From contig JAPDOI010000192.1 of assembly GCA_029168955.1 (NCBI GenBank), positions 1,204,001-1,268,000 on the forward strand: a stretch of DNA of 64,000 bases, read 5' to 3'. The stretch's first letter is position 1; every line of letters begins with the position of its first letter. The notes under the pieces are model-generated. The model did no database searches. It worked only from the letters and a program-made list of their open reading frames with translations, and had not been told where the DNA came from. Source of the stretch: Aplectana chamaeleonis (taxonomy: Eukaryota; Nematoda; Chromadorea; Rhabditida; Cosmocercidae). The translations under genes and the position numbers were made by a program. Positions 28,133 through 39,210 of the stretch are shown in pieces.

Positions 28133-28582
28133 GGCTTAAATTATACCATTGCACAACTGGTCCCATACCGTAATCTGAAATCTTACGTACAGCATTAAAA
28201 CATAAAACATTGATAAAACTTATATGATAGATTTATGAGAGCTCAACTTGGGCGGAAATACCACATAATCTTGCAACAAAGGCTTAAAATCAATTTACGC
28301 AGATCTCTTAATTTCCTGTTTTTATACCGACACTACTCTCCTTGAGAAACTTACGATACATTAGGCGATCGGAATGCCAAAGGTCGACTTTATAATACTG
28401 GTGTTTGTCGAACGAATATAACAATTCTGCAAGTCGTGTAATCAGTATTCAGGATTCACCGTTTCTTTACAGGTTTGGGTTTCAATAATGCAACAGACTG
28501 TGGCTAGATGCGGCGCACAACCTGAGACCTTAACAGGCCATATTCGAGCAGTTGTTGAAGGTAACGATGTTTCCTTCTACAT

Positions 28583-29090
28583 CCATTAAACATTGTTCCA
28601 AACTGATCTTTTGGGATACTGCTGTGGAGACTTCCTTGTTCTTGAACCTGTTTATGGCTAGCTTTCGGTTCCTTAAAACCTTCTTCAGACCATCTATAAT
28701 ATTGCAGTACATAAAAGTAACACAGGTAGTTATCCGAAACTAACCTAGGAACCCGGCGACACAGAGAGTAGTTGCACGGAGGGCTGTAAGTAAGGGGTCT
28801 TAACGTGCAACTCTGGAACGAGATGAATCAGTTCTCACCACTTAGCGCTGCCTGGTCGGTTAGAATAACTACACAATGGAGTGGGCCCTGTTATGTCTAT
28901 ACTTAATCGTTACCCCTACGATATTAACCGCATGGTTTTGATCAGCTCATACCTGACATTGATCTCGGGGGATAGGCGCTTTATCGCGAGGGCCTTTTAA
29001 GAAACCGAAAGCTAGCCATAAACAGGTTCAAGAACGAGGAAGTCTCAACAGCAGTATCCCAAAAGATCAACTTGAACAATGAGGCTTCGG
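28583..29090. repeat. Inverted repeat pair
   Basis: About 90 bp at 28,583-28,676 (GATCTTTTGGGATACTGCTG, CTTGAACCTGTTTATGGCTA) reappears reverse-complemented at 29,000-29,090. The phrase ACATTGTTCCAAAC also occurs directly at 28,590 and 29,107. Probably a foldback element of about 0.5 kb; its ends are not sharp. Confidence 0.75.
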
Positions 29091-29099
29091 GAAAGCAGT

Positions 29100-30480
29100 A
29101 TCCTAACATTGTTCCAAACGTTTGAATGACCGGTATATTCGTTAAAGAAAATCACGCGGGTCCTTCAAGTCATCGGAAAACTCAGTTTTTTTTTGTATGA
29201 TCAAATCATTCCGAAGGAAATAAAGGTATTCGTTTTAAATATTCTCATGAAAAAATTTAAATTTTCTGTTTTTTTTTTAACGATAGTCCCATCTAGAGAT
29301 GTACGTAAGTATTCTATGCCACCGTGGAAGTCTTTGAGTCACCACTACAATACCGCGCGAATCATGTTCGAGCTAAACCATCAACACTTAGAAGACCGCG
29401 TGTCATATGTGCTTCCGCAGCCCATCCAGCCGGTGTTTTTGCCGCAAAAGCAGTATCTGCGATGCGAAAATCCCCTTTCTTCCGCAGGGATGTAGGCTCT
29501 ACGCCCGTCTAACTAGGACATCCTGTCACTTTGCCGAGGGCTTTTACAAATCGTGTTTTGTTAGTTGTAGGTATTGCACCCAGAAGTGATGTTCTGTTTC
29601 CTGAATCCCCTAAATGCCTGAGAGATTTGCAAAAGTTTTCTAAAAGTGAGCATTTTTAGAGCTTTACGAGGAAAAGGGGGTACAGCGATGGCAATTGTTA
29701 CGGTGTTCAGCAAAAAAACGTGTCGGATTGCGCTTAAAACGTTTTTCTGGGGGTTGTTTTGGGTGCTGATTACGAATATGAGGTCGTTTTGCCAATATTT
29801 TGAAATTCCACCTGATTTGGTTCGAAGCTTGAAATGAGAGAAATATTGCTGATTAAACGCAACTTTGACGCTTTTGAAGCAATGAAAGTGCCCCTTTTCG
29901 TTTTTTTCCCGAAGACTCTTAGTAAATTTCGATCACGGGCTATTTATGCACCGTCACAGACCTACAGCAACCACACCATGCTTTCCAAATCGTCGCGGTG
30001 CAGGTATAGGAGTATCTAGTAAGAGAAGTGATGGAGAAAGAGCGACAGGCAAGAAGTAAGTGAAAGCAGTGTGGATAAGCCGACCCATTAGATCGCCCGC
30101 CTACATCTTGGAAGATTTATCATTCCGAAGCAACACTTATCGAAGATTTGAATGCTCTTTAGCTCGAATTGTAGCAATGATTGATTGAACAAATATTCGC
30201 ACTGAAACCTTATTTCTAAAGAATATTTCTTCAAACAAACGTATAAAAAAGTCACTCACCTAAGATTCTCAGAAAAGTATGTTCCTACTGAATATAGATA
30301 GGGCACCTAAACTCGTAATCAGGGCATATGTATTGCTGAAACGGAAACAATCATGACTTTGAACAGTACCAAACCAGCAGACTTCACTATAGCTTGACAA
30401 TTATGCAAAACTAAACGAAGATGACATGACACATTTCAAACTCTGAGACACGGACTCTCTCCTTGTCTGGAGCTAACGCC
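29100..30480. other. No clear gene; one possible exon-like frame
   Basis: A plus-strand frame at about 29,193-29,495 has a protein-like second half (about 29,320-29,495) but no domain I know. Around 29,740-29,800 lies a copy of a dispersed word, TTTTTCTGGGGGTTGTTTTG followed by GGGTGCTGATTACGAATATG, that recurs at 31,255-31,310 inside the Harbinger-like element, so this part is repeat-derived. Confidence 0.35.
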
Positions 30481-30531
30481 ATAAAATCATTTGTGGAGTG
30501 TTTAAAAAAGAAATGTTTTTGAATTTTTCAG

Positions 30532-30693
30532 AAGCGATGACGATCTCCTTGAAACTGATCTCGGATTCGCGATACAACGGCATAGAAGAAGAGGTGGAGG
30601 CTCACAAAGATGTCCTTGGATCAAGAGAACGGTTCATAGATTTCTTTTTTCAACGATCATTGCTGTTGCATTTCCCTTGTTTCCCTTCGTAGT
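30532..30693 (+). CDS. Possible exon with nematode-like 3' splice site
   Basis: The sequence TTGAATTTTTCAG just upstream of 30,532 matches the strong 3' splice consensus of nematodes. The stretch after it stays open for about 53 codons, starting with an acidic SDDDLLETD segment, then a basic Arg/Gly-rich stretch, then a hydrophobic run (STIIAVAFPLFPFVV) that could be a membrane segment, ending in TAA at about 30,693. It stops just before the Harbinger-like element at 30,701. No matching upstream exon was found, so this may be chance or a gene remnant truncated by the insertion. Confidence 0.25.
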
Positions 30694-30700
30694 GGACTAA

Positions 30701-31776
30701 CAAGGGAATCACTATAACTCATAGTAACCATTCCAAATGAAATGTACTTTTCTAGAAACATTTTTGGACGAAAAGTCGGAATATGCCCATCGCAGCTGCC
30801 TAGACCCACTACGAAAGAAGTTATAGGCGTTTTTTTTTCTCTGATTTTCGTACCTTATTGCACCCTTCAAAAAGCGCATTATTTCAAAGAAAATCTGGAA
30901 ACGGACCTCATAATCGTGTTCAGCCCCCAAAACAACCCCCTAGGCAGAGTTTGAGTGAAGGAACATTTTTCAAACTTTGCGCAGACTGGTAGCGTTTTGG
31001 ACTTTTACGGATTTTCCGTTGGGCGTTTATTGATACCAATTAGAGGGCTCTCGAAGCGTTTCAGAAAAATATTCCAGATTTGACTAAAAATTCGCTCTGA
31101 GGGTAATTTGGGGTGCTGATCACGAATCTGAGATTCATTTGTCGTTTTCGCGAAGTTTTCGACGAAATTTGTTCGAAGCTTCCCAACGGCAGAAAAAATT
31201 GACGGCAAAATCGACTTTTGACGATTTCCGGAATGTGGCCACAGATGTGGTTTAAATCGTTCTTTTGGGGGTTATTTGGAGTGTTCAGCACGAATATGAT
31301 ATCAGTTTTTCGATTTTTGACAGCTCACGGTAGATTACGGTGGGTATACGGTAGTTTGGTCAGAGTCTCAGATTTGTCTCAAAGTTTCTGGGGGGGGGAG
31401 GTTATTTGGGGTGCTGAATACGAATTCGTTTGCAATTTTCGATTCTCAAATTATTAAGGTAGGTTTTGCCTCCTAAATGGCATGATACCTACCGTAACCT
31501 ACAGTAAACCTCAAAATTCCGACAAGCAAACCCCAGATTCGTGTTCAGCACCCCAGATTCCCCCAACATACATGTTTTTAGAAAAATCCGGAAAAAAAAT
31601 TAAAAACAACCTAAAAATTCTATGAGGGGTACTCTTACCTTGCCGCGAAGCTTGAAAAACGTTCATAACTTCTTTCAGAGTGGGTCTAGGCAGCTGCGAT
31701 GGGCATATTCGGACTTTCCGTCCTGAAATGGTTCTAGAAATGTACATTTCATTTGAAATGGTTAGTGGTTCCCTCG
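30701..31776. mobile_element. Harbinger-like foldback MITE, TAA target duplication
   Basis: Terminal inverted repeats of about 120 bp: the left arm starts CAAGGGAATCACT and contains CGGAATATGCCCATCGCAGC and TGCCTAGACCCACT; the right arm is its reverse complement and ends AGTGGTTCCCTCG. TAA lies directly outside each end (30,698-30,700 and 31,777-31,779), as in PIF/Harbinger elements, which duplicate TWA. The 0.8-kb interior is non-coding and carries repeated GGGTGCTGA(A/T)(C/T)ACGAAT words in both orientations. No transposase, so non-autonomous. Confidence 0.75.
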
Positions 31777-32400
31777 TAAGCGCGATCATTGCGGCGGACC
31801 GTACAGCGTTCACAACACCAACGGCTAAAGGTGTGTCGATCGCGCGCGACGATCGACCTTCGCGGTTCCGTCCATTCATTAGACCAAATTCTACAAGGGG
31901 ACTCTACACAGGCCTGAGGGATTCTTTGCGCTTTAGAGACACAAGCAGAGGATAAACTGCAAAAGTATTCGATTTCGACAAAAAAGAATCAGGTTGAGGC
32001 GGAAATAAATCAGCAATGCGCAATACACATGTCTGATTGAGAACGTGGTGTGTAATTCAAGTGGGAAGGTGCTTGGCAGGAGAATTTGCACACAGGAAAA
32101 CGAAGCGAATATTAATATTGATTGATAGATTTTGCGCCCAATTGCTGAGAGCGGCTTCTTAATCGATTGCCCCGGATGATACCTAAGTTTGCCCTATCAC
32201 TTAAACCACCCTGAGTCGATGACCCAACACTCATGGAAACAAAAATGTGCATGTAGACGTCAGAGCAGTGTTCTTACTACTTTGCACTGACCTTCAAAAT
32301 GTATCTAATAACTCGCGTAGACCAACTCAAAATGCCTGACCACTTGCAACACCTAGACATTCGTTGGGACACCTAGACATTCGTCGGTAAAGTAGGGATT
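31777..32400. other. No gene; one member of a dispersed repeat pair
   Basis: About 32,068-32,168 (GTGCTTGGCAGGAGAATTTG ... GCGGCTTCTTAATCG) is a diverged copy of about 33,527-33,620 (CTGCTTGGCGGGAAAAATTG ... GCGGCTTCGTATACG). Otherwise nothing supportable. Confidence 0.5.
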
Positions 32401-32568
32401 GCGTCTCAGGGCAGACATCGCATTAAACCCCTCATTGCTAGCAGGAGCTGCTGCTTATAGCGTCAGAGGATTTGATGGCATGCTGGCATGTGTTCAAATC
32501 ATATGCCGCTATTAGCGGCAGCTCCTGCTATCAACGGGGGTTGAGTCCGATGTGTGCCCTGGGATGCT
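32401..32568. repeat. Imperfect palindrome with tRNA-like box A next to it
   Basis: Arms 32,401-32,483 and about 32,487-32,568 fold back on each other (TAGCAGGAGCTGCTGCTTATAG against CTATTAGCGGCAGCTCCTGC, and CTCAGGGCAGACATCG against its variant). On the minus strand, at 32,583-32,566, TGGCGCAATGGGAAGAGC fits a pol III box A; a box B about 40 nt on is weak. This may be two inverted copies of a tRNA-derived SINE head; the tRNA link is tentative. Confidence 0.5.
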
Positions 32569-33011
32569 CTTCCCATTGCGCCACAGTGCTACCGCATGAA
32601 TATATGAGTATCGCCCCAGCGTCGCTGGTTTGGTTGGTTTTGCCCAAGTCTTGCGATCACGTATCGGCTTCCGAATCGCGAGGAAAGAGAAGAAAGAAAG
32701 TATTAGAGGCATCGCCAAAGCGGAATTCTTAATAATGTTATATATGAGCGGAGTTCCGCGTTTTAAATAAGTAAACCAGAATAAACCTTTCAAAAAGTGA
32801 AAGGACGACGTCCATTGCTGGCAATAGGAACAAACATGCTGATAGTTGAAGATCACGATGGCGGTCAACACTTGTATTAAAATTGAAAATCCCTATCAGC
32901 GCAATTGGCAACAACTCTTACCCCAGATTGCTGGACCCAGTCGAAAGCAGCCATTTCCCAATTTTCCAGCTGAGTTGAGGTGTTTGATTGTGAACATGAA
33001 CATTACACAGA

Positions 33012-33380
33012 GAGAAGGCTAAAATTGTTAAAAAAGGAAAACGAAAATTGAAAGTTTCCCGCGGACGATGCCTTCAGGTCCCAACAAAGAATCGCCCTTC
33101 ATAGAATGTCATCCCTTTAGTTTAAGAAAAAAGTTGCTAACAAATAAGACCTCGATAAGGCACAGAGAGAGGGCTAAAGTTGTTAAAAAAGTAAAAGGAA
33201 AATTGAAAGTTTGGAATTGTCGATTTCGGACTTCACTCAAGTTGCCCTCGACCGTCTTTGACGAACCAGAATTATGCTCTGGAAGGCAGATACAGTTTGA
33301 CGCGCCTTTGACCACGATTTCGACTTCGACTTGACTCTGTTTTTCGACCTCGACCGGAATTGTCGATTTCGGACTTGACT
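33012..33380 (+). repeat. Short direct duplications
   Basis: A 50-bp phrase (ACAGAGAGA(A/G)GGCTAAA(A/G)TTGTTAAAAAA onwards) occurs at about 33,006-33,058 and again at 33,160-33,212. GAATTGTCGATTTCGGACTT occurs at 33,213 and 33,356. The arrangement suggests a partial tandem duplication of about 145-155 bp. Confidence 0.7.
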
Positions 33381-33960
33381 CAATTTCTCTACATTTCTGG
33401 CACCTATCTGCAAGAGAGAGTCCCATCTTCAACACTTTGCTCCGCAAACCACCACTCTCGCAGTCCTCAAAATCTGAATTACGTCGACATCGAAGCATGC
33501 TCGATCACTAGTTGGGGGAAGCCGCGACGCTGCTTGGCGGGAAAAATTGCGCGCGGGAAAACGATAGGAGGATGGGTATTGATCGAATGATTCCGCGCCC
33601 GATTGTCCAGCGCGGCTTCGTATACGGGAGAGACTGACTATATTATTGGCAACTTTACTACGTGTTACAGACTCGAAAGATACACAACCTTTCCTTGTAA
33701 TGAAGGGTTGCGACCAGGGATGTGCGGCAATTGCCGTTAGCCGTCTGTCGTTTGCCGAAATTTTGATTATGTTTCCGGCAAAACTCGGCAAAGCATTGAA
33801 AGGAAACGCCGCCTATGCTGGCGGCCATGTAAGCACTAGGGGTAATCCGATTATCCATTGTTTGGTTAACCGTTATCCGGGGTTTTGACTTATCTGGGGT
33901 GGTAGTAAATGGGTTTGAAAGCGCGAGTTAACTAGCGGTAAAATTGCGGTAAACTTCAGC

Positions 33961-34113
33961 TAAACGCGAGCTGACAGAGAAATTCTAAATAGTGTGTGAA
34001 TGAGGAAAAATATGGATAGCTTTCGGAGAAGTCCTCTAGAGGACGTTTTAGAAAGATATCCATCTACTTATTTATTCGTATACTACTTCTATTTTCACTG
34101 TCAGCTCGCGTTA
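33961..34113. mobile_element. Small palindromic MITE
   Basis: The terminal phrases TAAACGCGAGCTGACAG (left) and CTGTCAGCTCGCGTTAA (right) are inverted repeats that extend about 32 bp inward with mismatches; the loop is about 90 bp. It abuts the TA-flanked MITE that starts at 34,125. Confidence 0.6.
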
Positions 34114-34124
34114 ATTTGACAGTA

Positions 34125-34361
34125 CAGTTGACCGCAATGTTAAAAAGACATGGTGCGGTTGCGGACTCGCACTAAACTACGATAGAATCTGGCACTTTGC
34201 CAGATTTCGTCATCGATCGGCGCCACAGCTGATAGTCTCTTGAGCAGAGAGACGACGGTTGGCGCCGATCGATGACGAAATCTGGCATTGTGCCAGATTC
34301 TACCGTAATTTTAGTGCGAGTCCGCAACCGCACCATGTCCTATTAACATTGCGGTCAACTG
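34125..34361. mobile_element. Mariner-like MITE, TA target duplication
   Basis: A nearly complete palindrome of 237 bp: arms of about 100 bp begin CAGTTGACCGCAATGTTAA and contain TGCGGTTGCGGACTCGCACT, ending at GGCGCC around a 36-bp loop. TA flanks both ends (34,123-34,124 and 34,362-34,363). The TA duplication fits the Tc1/mariner superfamily. There is no coding capacity. Confidence 0.8.
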
Positions 34362-34441
34362 TAGATAGTCCACCTCCAATGTGGTGCTTTAGTTTCTGTT
34401 CCAGAGTTTCGACAGATTCTGATGTAGCTAGATCATTTTAA

Positions 34442-34901
34442 AGGCAGCGTACACGCTCGTAAACGTGATTGAGATAACTACAGAAATAGAATGGTATGGC
34501 TCAGAACACAACGCATTCGCATTTTGAAGCGTCAAAAACGACCCACAATGCCGCTACATGAGTTAGAAGTTGGCCCCGCCCTGTATTTTCACGCCCCCTG
34601 TATTTGCGCTTTTCCTGCAACGCAAGGTTGCTGGGTCATCTTCACCGTCGGTATTGTTGGCGGATTGCCCAAAAAGTGAACCAAACACGTCACTGACGGC
34701 GAAAATAATCCAGCGACCCTGAGTTAGAGGAAAAAAGCAAATACGGGGGCGTGAAAATACGGGCGGGGCCAAACTTGATACTCCTGTGACCACATTGTGG
34801 GTCGCTTTTGACGCTTCAAAATGCGTAGGCGTTCTGTTCTGAGCCATACCATTCCATTTCTGTAGTTATCTCAATCACGTTTACGAGCGTGTATGCTGCC
34901 T
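34442..34901. mobile_element. TTAA-flanked MITE, palindromic (copy 1)
   Basis: Arms of about 120 bp begin AGGCAGCGTACACGCTCGTA and match the reverse complement of the right arm ending GAGCGTGTATGCTGCCT. TTAA lies at 34,438-34,441 and 34,902-34,905. TTAA is the hallmark target of piggyBac-type elements, but the terminal AGGCAG is not the usual piggyBac CCY start, so the superfamily is an inference. The right TTAA is shared with the next element. Confidence 0.75.
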
Positions 34902-34905
34902 TTAA

Positions 34906-35390
34906 AGGCAGTGTTCACGATGAAAATCGTTTTTCTGTTTTTCCGCCTATCTTGAAAACGGCCCCATGCTGATTCCAATGATGTCTCTGAAATCGCACTA
35001 GACCTTCTGGTAACGGAGTTATGGTCCCTCGAAAATTGAGCTAAGGAAACATGGTGGACGAGTTGTCTAAGGCTTGTAACTTCCGTCTTTTGCAGCCGAT
35101 GTATGCGAGTTGACCTGAGTAAAGAGAGAAGTTGAGAATGAAGGAAAGAACGGGGCTGTTGATCGGAAACCATCGCTTATCTCACAATCTCGAGCAATCA
35201 TTTGTTCACGTCGGTGGGCGTGGAAAGTGCATCTGGGGGTGACGAGCTGACGGGTGTCCAACTTTGGAGCCGTAGGGGACCGTTCCGAGCTCATTTTTCT
35301 TAGTTTTTTCAACGTTAGGGTTGAGCTAGGCCCCGCAGCTGCCGATCTCCACCAAAAAAACAGACATGGTTTTTATCGTGGACACTGCCT
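34906..35390. mobile_element. TTAA-flanked MITE (copy 2), abutting copy 1
   Basis: Starts AGGCAGTGTTCACGATGAAA directly after the TTAA at 34,902-34,905 and ends TTATCGTGGACACTGCCT before TTAA at 35,391-35,394. Terminal inverted repeats are about 18-20 bp. The interior resembles the element at 37,252-37,708 in several phrases (CTGTTTTTC(C/T)GCCT, ATATGCGAG(C/T)TGACCTGA, GAGAGA...GAATGAAG). Non-coding. Confidence 0.8.
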
Positions 35391-35394
35391 TTAA

Positions 35395-36060
35395 GTGAAC
35401 TCCTGTATTCAAATATCCCAGCGCGGAGCGGTGGCTGTTTCGTCGAAACCTCCTTATCACTAGTTATATTTCACCGAGGCCCACCGTTCTGCTGCAGGTG
35501 ATAATCGAATTCGGCATGTCACTAGAAATTTTTCAGAGCCTAAAAGAATGAGGAAGCAATTGTACGACCCAGAAGAATTTGTGCAACACACGTGGGCAGG
35601 AGCTCTGAAAAAGTATGCCGCGGCAGTACCAGAAAAGTACCGTGACCCTCGACTTGCCGCGATAGTTCCACGGTAGTACCGCAGCAGCTCCGTGATGATT
35701 ACTGTGCCGTGGAGATTCTGTTGCAGTGTCTTGAAGGTCGACAACGCCACGACATTGCCGCGAGAGTACCGCTGCAGTTCCGTGTTGAAACCGCACGAAC
35801 TCAGCGAGGATGCATCAGCGAACCCGCGTCGACTACGATTCACTGTTATGTGTGGTAGAACGAGGTTGTTGCTGGTTCAATAGCCCAAATTTGACGTACA
35901 TCCCGTATCTCCTGGGTCGCAATGTCAGGGATACAATCTGTCCTTATCAGACAGAGGACGTGAGCACCGCAGGTTCGTAGGTCTACCCAGTTGTATTATG
36001 TCCCGATTCATATGAGTTACTTGCAGTCGGTCCTATTTTTGTCAGAGCGCAGCCACCGAT
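35395..36060. other. No clear gene; GC-rich GTACCGC/CCGCGG-type repeats
   Basis: Between about 35,615 and 35,790 short words such as GTACCG, GCCGCGGCAGTACC and TTCCGTG recur at irregular spacing, suggesting a decayed minisatellite. Minus-strand frames across it have no recognisable domain. Confidence 0.4.
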
Positions 36061-36064
36061 GGCA

Positions 36065-36159
36065 GAGCCGCAGCGGCACCATAGCGGAGCCGCAGCGGCA
36101 CTACCGCGGAGACGCAGCGGCACTGCCGCGGCACAGCGTCACTACCGCGGAGCCGCAGC
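36065..36159 (+). repeat. 22-bp minisatellite, about 4 copies
   Basis: Units run GAGCCGCAGCGGCACTACCG and variants (36,065, 36,087, 36,109, then a 19-bp truncated unit and a partial fifth). Confidence 0.75.
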
Positions 36160-36160
36160 T

Positions 36161-37247
36161 CTATGAGGTCCCGCATGTCTTGTTCTTGTTCATTTGATGC
36201 TTTGAAATGGAAATACTCCCTAGAACTGGAATTATTAGAATGTTGACATAATTATTAGAAAGAGAGGAAAAAAAGTAGAGCGGCACATGTGAATAACTTT
36301 TGGGTCAATCTAAGGGATGACGTTTTTTGCCGTTTGCCGATTGCCGTTACAAACAAGACTGTCAACACTTGGGAGACCGCACTGTCATTTGAATCTTATA
36401 GAAAAGTTAAAATTCTTTAAAAAAAGTTAAAAAAAAAGAAAAGTTAAAAGGAAAGTTGTTATTAAACAGAGCTTCAGGCAATGGACCTTTCCGTGCAGTG
36501 ACAGCTGAGGTCTATTTGTCAGGTCACGCTGCAGACTATTGGATGTACAACGTAAAATTCACAATTCCAGGGCGTGGGAGATGGCGAAGACGCAATTTAT
36601 CCAGCCTCTATTCCACAAGTACCACTCGGTGATCGTTGGTAGCAATCAGCAGTCATGTCCAGCAATCACGTTGAAAAATTTGTGAAGTCTATTCTGTGCT
36701 ATCTAATTTTCGCTTACTGATCGTTTTGTGGGCTGCTTACCACACTTTTTTTCCTGTTTGGATATTCCGCCTTGGTTTGGAATGATGTCTAGGTCTCGTT
36801 TCGTCATTTACCTTAACTTAACTTTGTTGTTATATGGATTTATCGCTCTGTCTTTCTGTACTTATTTGACACGGGTTTACGGATTAAACTGTCAGTACCG
36901 TGCCTTGAGTGGTCTTCGCCATCGTCAATCAACGTCATGACCGTCGTTTTCAAATCGGGCGCCCGTTTCTCCTTACACTTGTAGACTAGAATTCGGAAAT
37001 ACTTCTTCGGAAAAGCTTTGCATTTGCATGTATGCATATCAAATTGGTCAAAAGCACAAGTTAACGTAGTTACAACCAAAACGTTCCGGCCACTTCGAGA
37101 CTGGGGAGATAAAAACACTTGTAGTGGTACCTATTCTCCATTCACCAGTCAGCACCCAGCCGGCGTGGTTTGAAGCAATTCTAGCTTGTATTCATTTACT
37201 TATTTATTTGTGCGGAGATATCTGCGAAAAAAAAAATCAGATGGATA
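36161..37247. other. No recognisable gene
   Basis: AT-rich sequence with runs of AAAAAGTTAAAA (36,400-36,455) and TTTGCCGATTGCCG-type words (36,330), which are typical dispersed repeat fragments. A hydrophobic 70-codon frame at 36,728-36,940 has no domain I recognise. Confidence 0.4.
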
Positions 37248-37251
37248 TTAA

Positions 37252-37708
37252 AGGCACAGTCCAACCTCAATATTGTTTCTCTGTTTTTCTGCCTGTCTTG
37301 GAAACAGTCCCACGCTGATTTCCATTGTCTCTGGAAGCGTACAAGACACCCTGGGACCAGAGTAATTGCCCCCCAAATATTGAGTTGCTTAAGTATTGTA
37401 GACGAAATTGTACCTCCTATCATTTGCAAACGATATATGCGAGCTGACCTGAACAAACAGAGAGAGGCTGCGAATGAAGAGATGAACGGGGCTCCGTAGC
37501 TCATCACGCCACTGTTGAGCTCGAAAGGTCGTAAAAGGGGCGTGCCAAAGTGGCTTCCTGATGTGGGCGCTCCACGGTGGCTCTCTCTGATATCTCGCCT
37601 ATTCAGAGGAACTGAGAGTTCGCACTTAGCAGATAATATACAGGGTGGGTCTCCTTCACAACTATGTGGAAAATCCTCAAATTTCGTCCCTGAGCTTGGA
37701 CTTTGCCT
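37252..37708. mobile_element. TTAA-flanked MITE (copy 3), diverged ends
   Basis: Starts AGGCACAGTCCAACCTCAAT after TTAA (37,248-37,251) and ends GCTTGGACTTTGCCT before TTAA (37,709-37,712). Its interior shares phrases with the element at 34,906-35,390, so they are relatives with different terminal sequences. Confidence 0.75.
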
Positions 37709-37929
37709 TTAAACAGAAACGCAATTGTACAAGTCATTGTAGAACAAAGCCCAATGAATATTTCATATGTTCCTATCGATATCTCGTGACATAGCCATTC
37801 ATCAGCCCAATGAAATACACGCTGAAATTGTTCCTTACATAGCGGCGGTTCATTGAGGGTATCACTGTCGTGGGTAAAACTTCGGAATGAACGACCCACC
37901 CACAATTGTTTAATTTTGTAGTTTTTTGA

Positions 37930-38411
37930 AGGCAGTGTTCACGATAATCTTCGATCTTGAGATTATTCGCTAAATCGATCGTTTGGCTCCCAAGTAGAAC
38001 TGAAATGACGAAGAAACCGAGAGAAACGCATCGGAAGACACGAAATCCTCTAAATACTCCCACCCCGTTTCATTACTCTCAGTGGAACTGTTTGGTGTGA
38101 CAATGAAATCGTTTGTGGTCCCGTCTTTTGTTATTCTCTATTTCCTGTTGCTCCGTTCTTTCCTTCGGACCCTAACTAATACTGTTTTGCCCAAAATATT
38201 CTTTCATTTTTGACTAGCACCATTCTTTACCGGTGACAACCACCGTGAACATTCATCCAATCGGACAACTAGTCCAGGCCGGAAAATAATACTGAAATAA
38301 GGCGAATTAGTGCTTTTTTCGCCGTTTCTTTGTAATTTTGGTAACACTTGGTTCCCAACACACTGTTTTGAGTGGAAAACTCGGGAACGAAAATCATCGT
38401 GAACACTGCCT
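37930..38411. mobile_element. TTAA-type MITE (copy 4)
   Basis: Begins AGGCAGTGTTCACGATAATC and ends ATCATCGTGAACACTGCCT. The flanks are TTGA (37,926-37,929) and CTAA (38,412-38,415), i.e. a mutated TTAA pair. Its full length is homologous, in inverted orientation, to the element at 53,418-53,901. Confidence 0.8.
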
Positions 38412-38451
38412 CTAAGTACTCTTTCGGGTTAGACGACCCACTAGAGAATAA

Positions 38452-38999
38452 TGTTGAAAAAATTCATGCCGCTAGAGCCGTCGAATGATTTTGTCTACTT
38501 CCAAGACACTAAACTGGTTGGTGAAGCCAACCGAGCGGTCGGATAAGACGGAACTGTCGCCAATCCTTTGATAAAGGGCGCTCCCGACAGGAAGGGGTTT
38601 CGTTAGTAAGAAATACAATTCTGCGACCTGGATCAACAGGAATGGACGTGATCTCACTGGGTAAGAGGCGACTCCAGTACTTACATGTTTACTACGTGGC
38701 AAAGGGTATAAAAGGGCTCTGCAGCATCATTCATTCTCATTCTTCATTTTGTTTCTGCTGCCTTAGTGTGAGCGAGAAAGCCGAGACTCACCCAGGAGAG
38801 AGGTGAGTTCGGCAGCAAGTGAGAGACAGAAGTCGAGCCCAGGTTAATCCCCGGCCACACCCTATTGTGTATTTTTCGGTCGCCTCGAGCCTATATAGTT
38901 GCATTCGTTGCTTGTTTTGTGTTTATTGGGTTATCAGTAAAAAGATTTTCCCTTCCTCGTGCAGACAGAAGCAAAACCGCGGGACTAATTCCCGTTACA
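38452..38999 (+). mobile_element. Putative 5' LTR of the Gypsy element
   Basis: The stretch between the TTAA-type MITE and the gag leader begins TGTTGAAAA and ends CCCGTTACA, i.e. TG...CA ends with TGT/ACA inverted termini. It carries a TATA box and is followed at once by a TGG that could start a primer-binding site. No second copy was found downstream of the integrase, so the LTR call rests on position and signals only; the left boundary is a guess. Confidence 0.45.
38707..38713 (+). promoter_or_regulatory. TATA box in the putative LTR
   Basis: GGGTATAAAAGGG, followed about 25 bp later by TCATTCATTCTC, an initiator-like site. A similar GGGTATAAAAG ... CATTCATTC arrangement occurs at 61,811-61,847 in the MITE inside the BEL gag. 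Confidence 0.5.
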
Positions 39000-39017
39000 T
39001 GGGGGCCAGGCAAACCG
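39000..39017 (+). promoter_or_regulatory. Putative tRNA primer-binding site
   Basis: TGGGGGCCAGGCAAACCG begins immediately after the CA that would end the LTR. The TGG start matches the CCA end of a tRNA; the tRNA is not identified. Confidence 0.35.
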
Positions 39018-39210
39018 AAGCCAATCGACGAGAAACAAGTGAGCAGTGAGTGAGAATCAGTGAGCTACGATCTTAGTGAAGTAGTGAGAGCTGAAAGATA
39101 CCCATCAATACTGTATATTGTGTTCGTTGTTGTGACTTGTTGTAATTACAAGAAGCGTGGTAATAACAAGTATTGCAGAGAATCGTGAAGCTGTGTGAAA
39201 GGCAGTCGAA

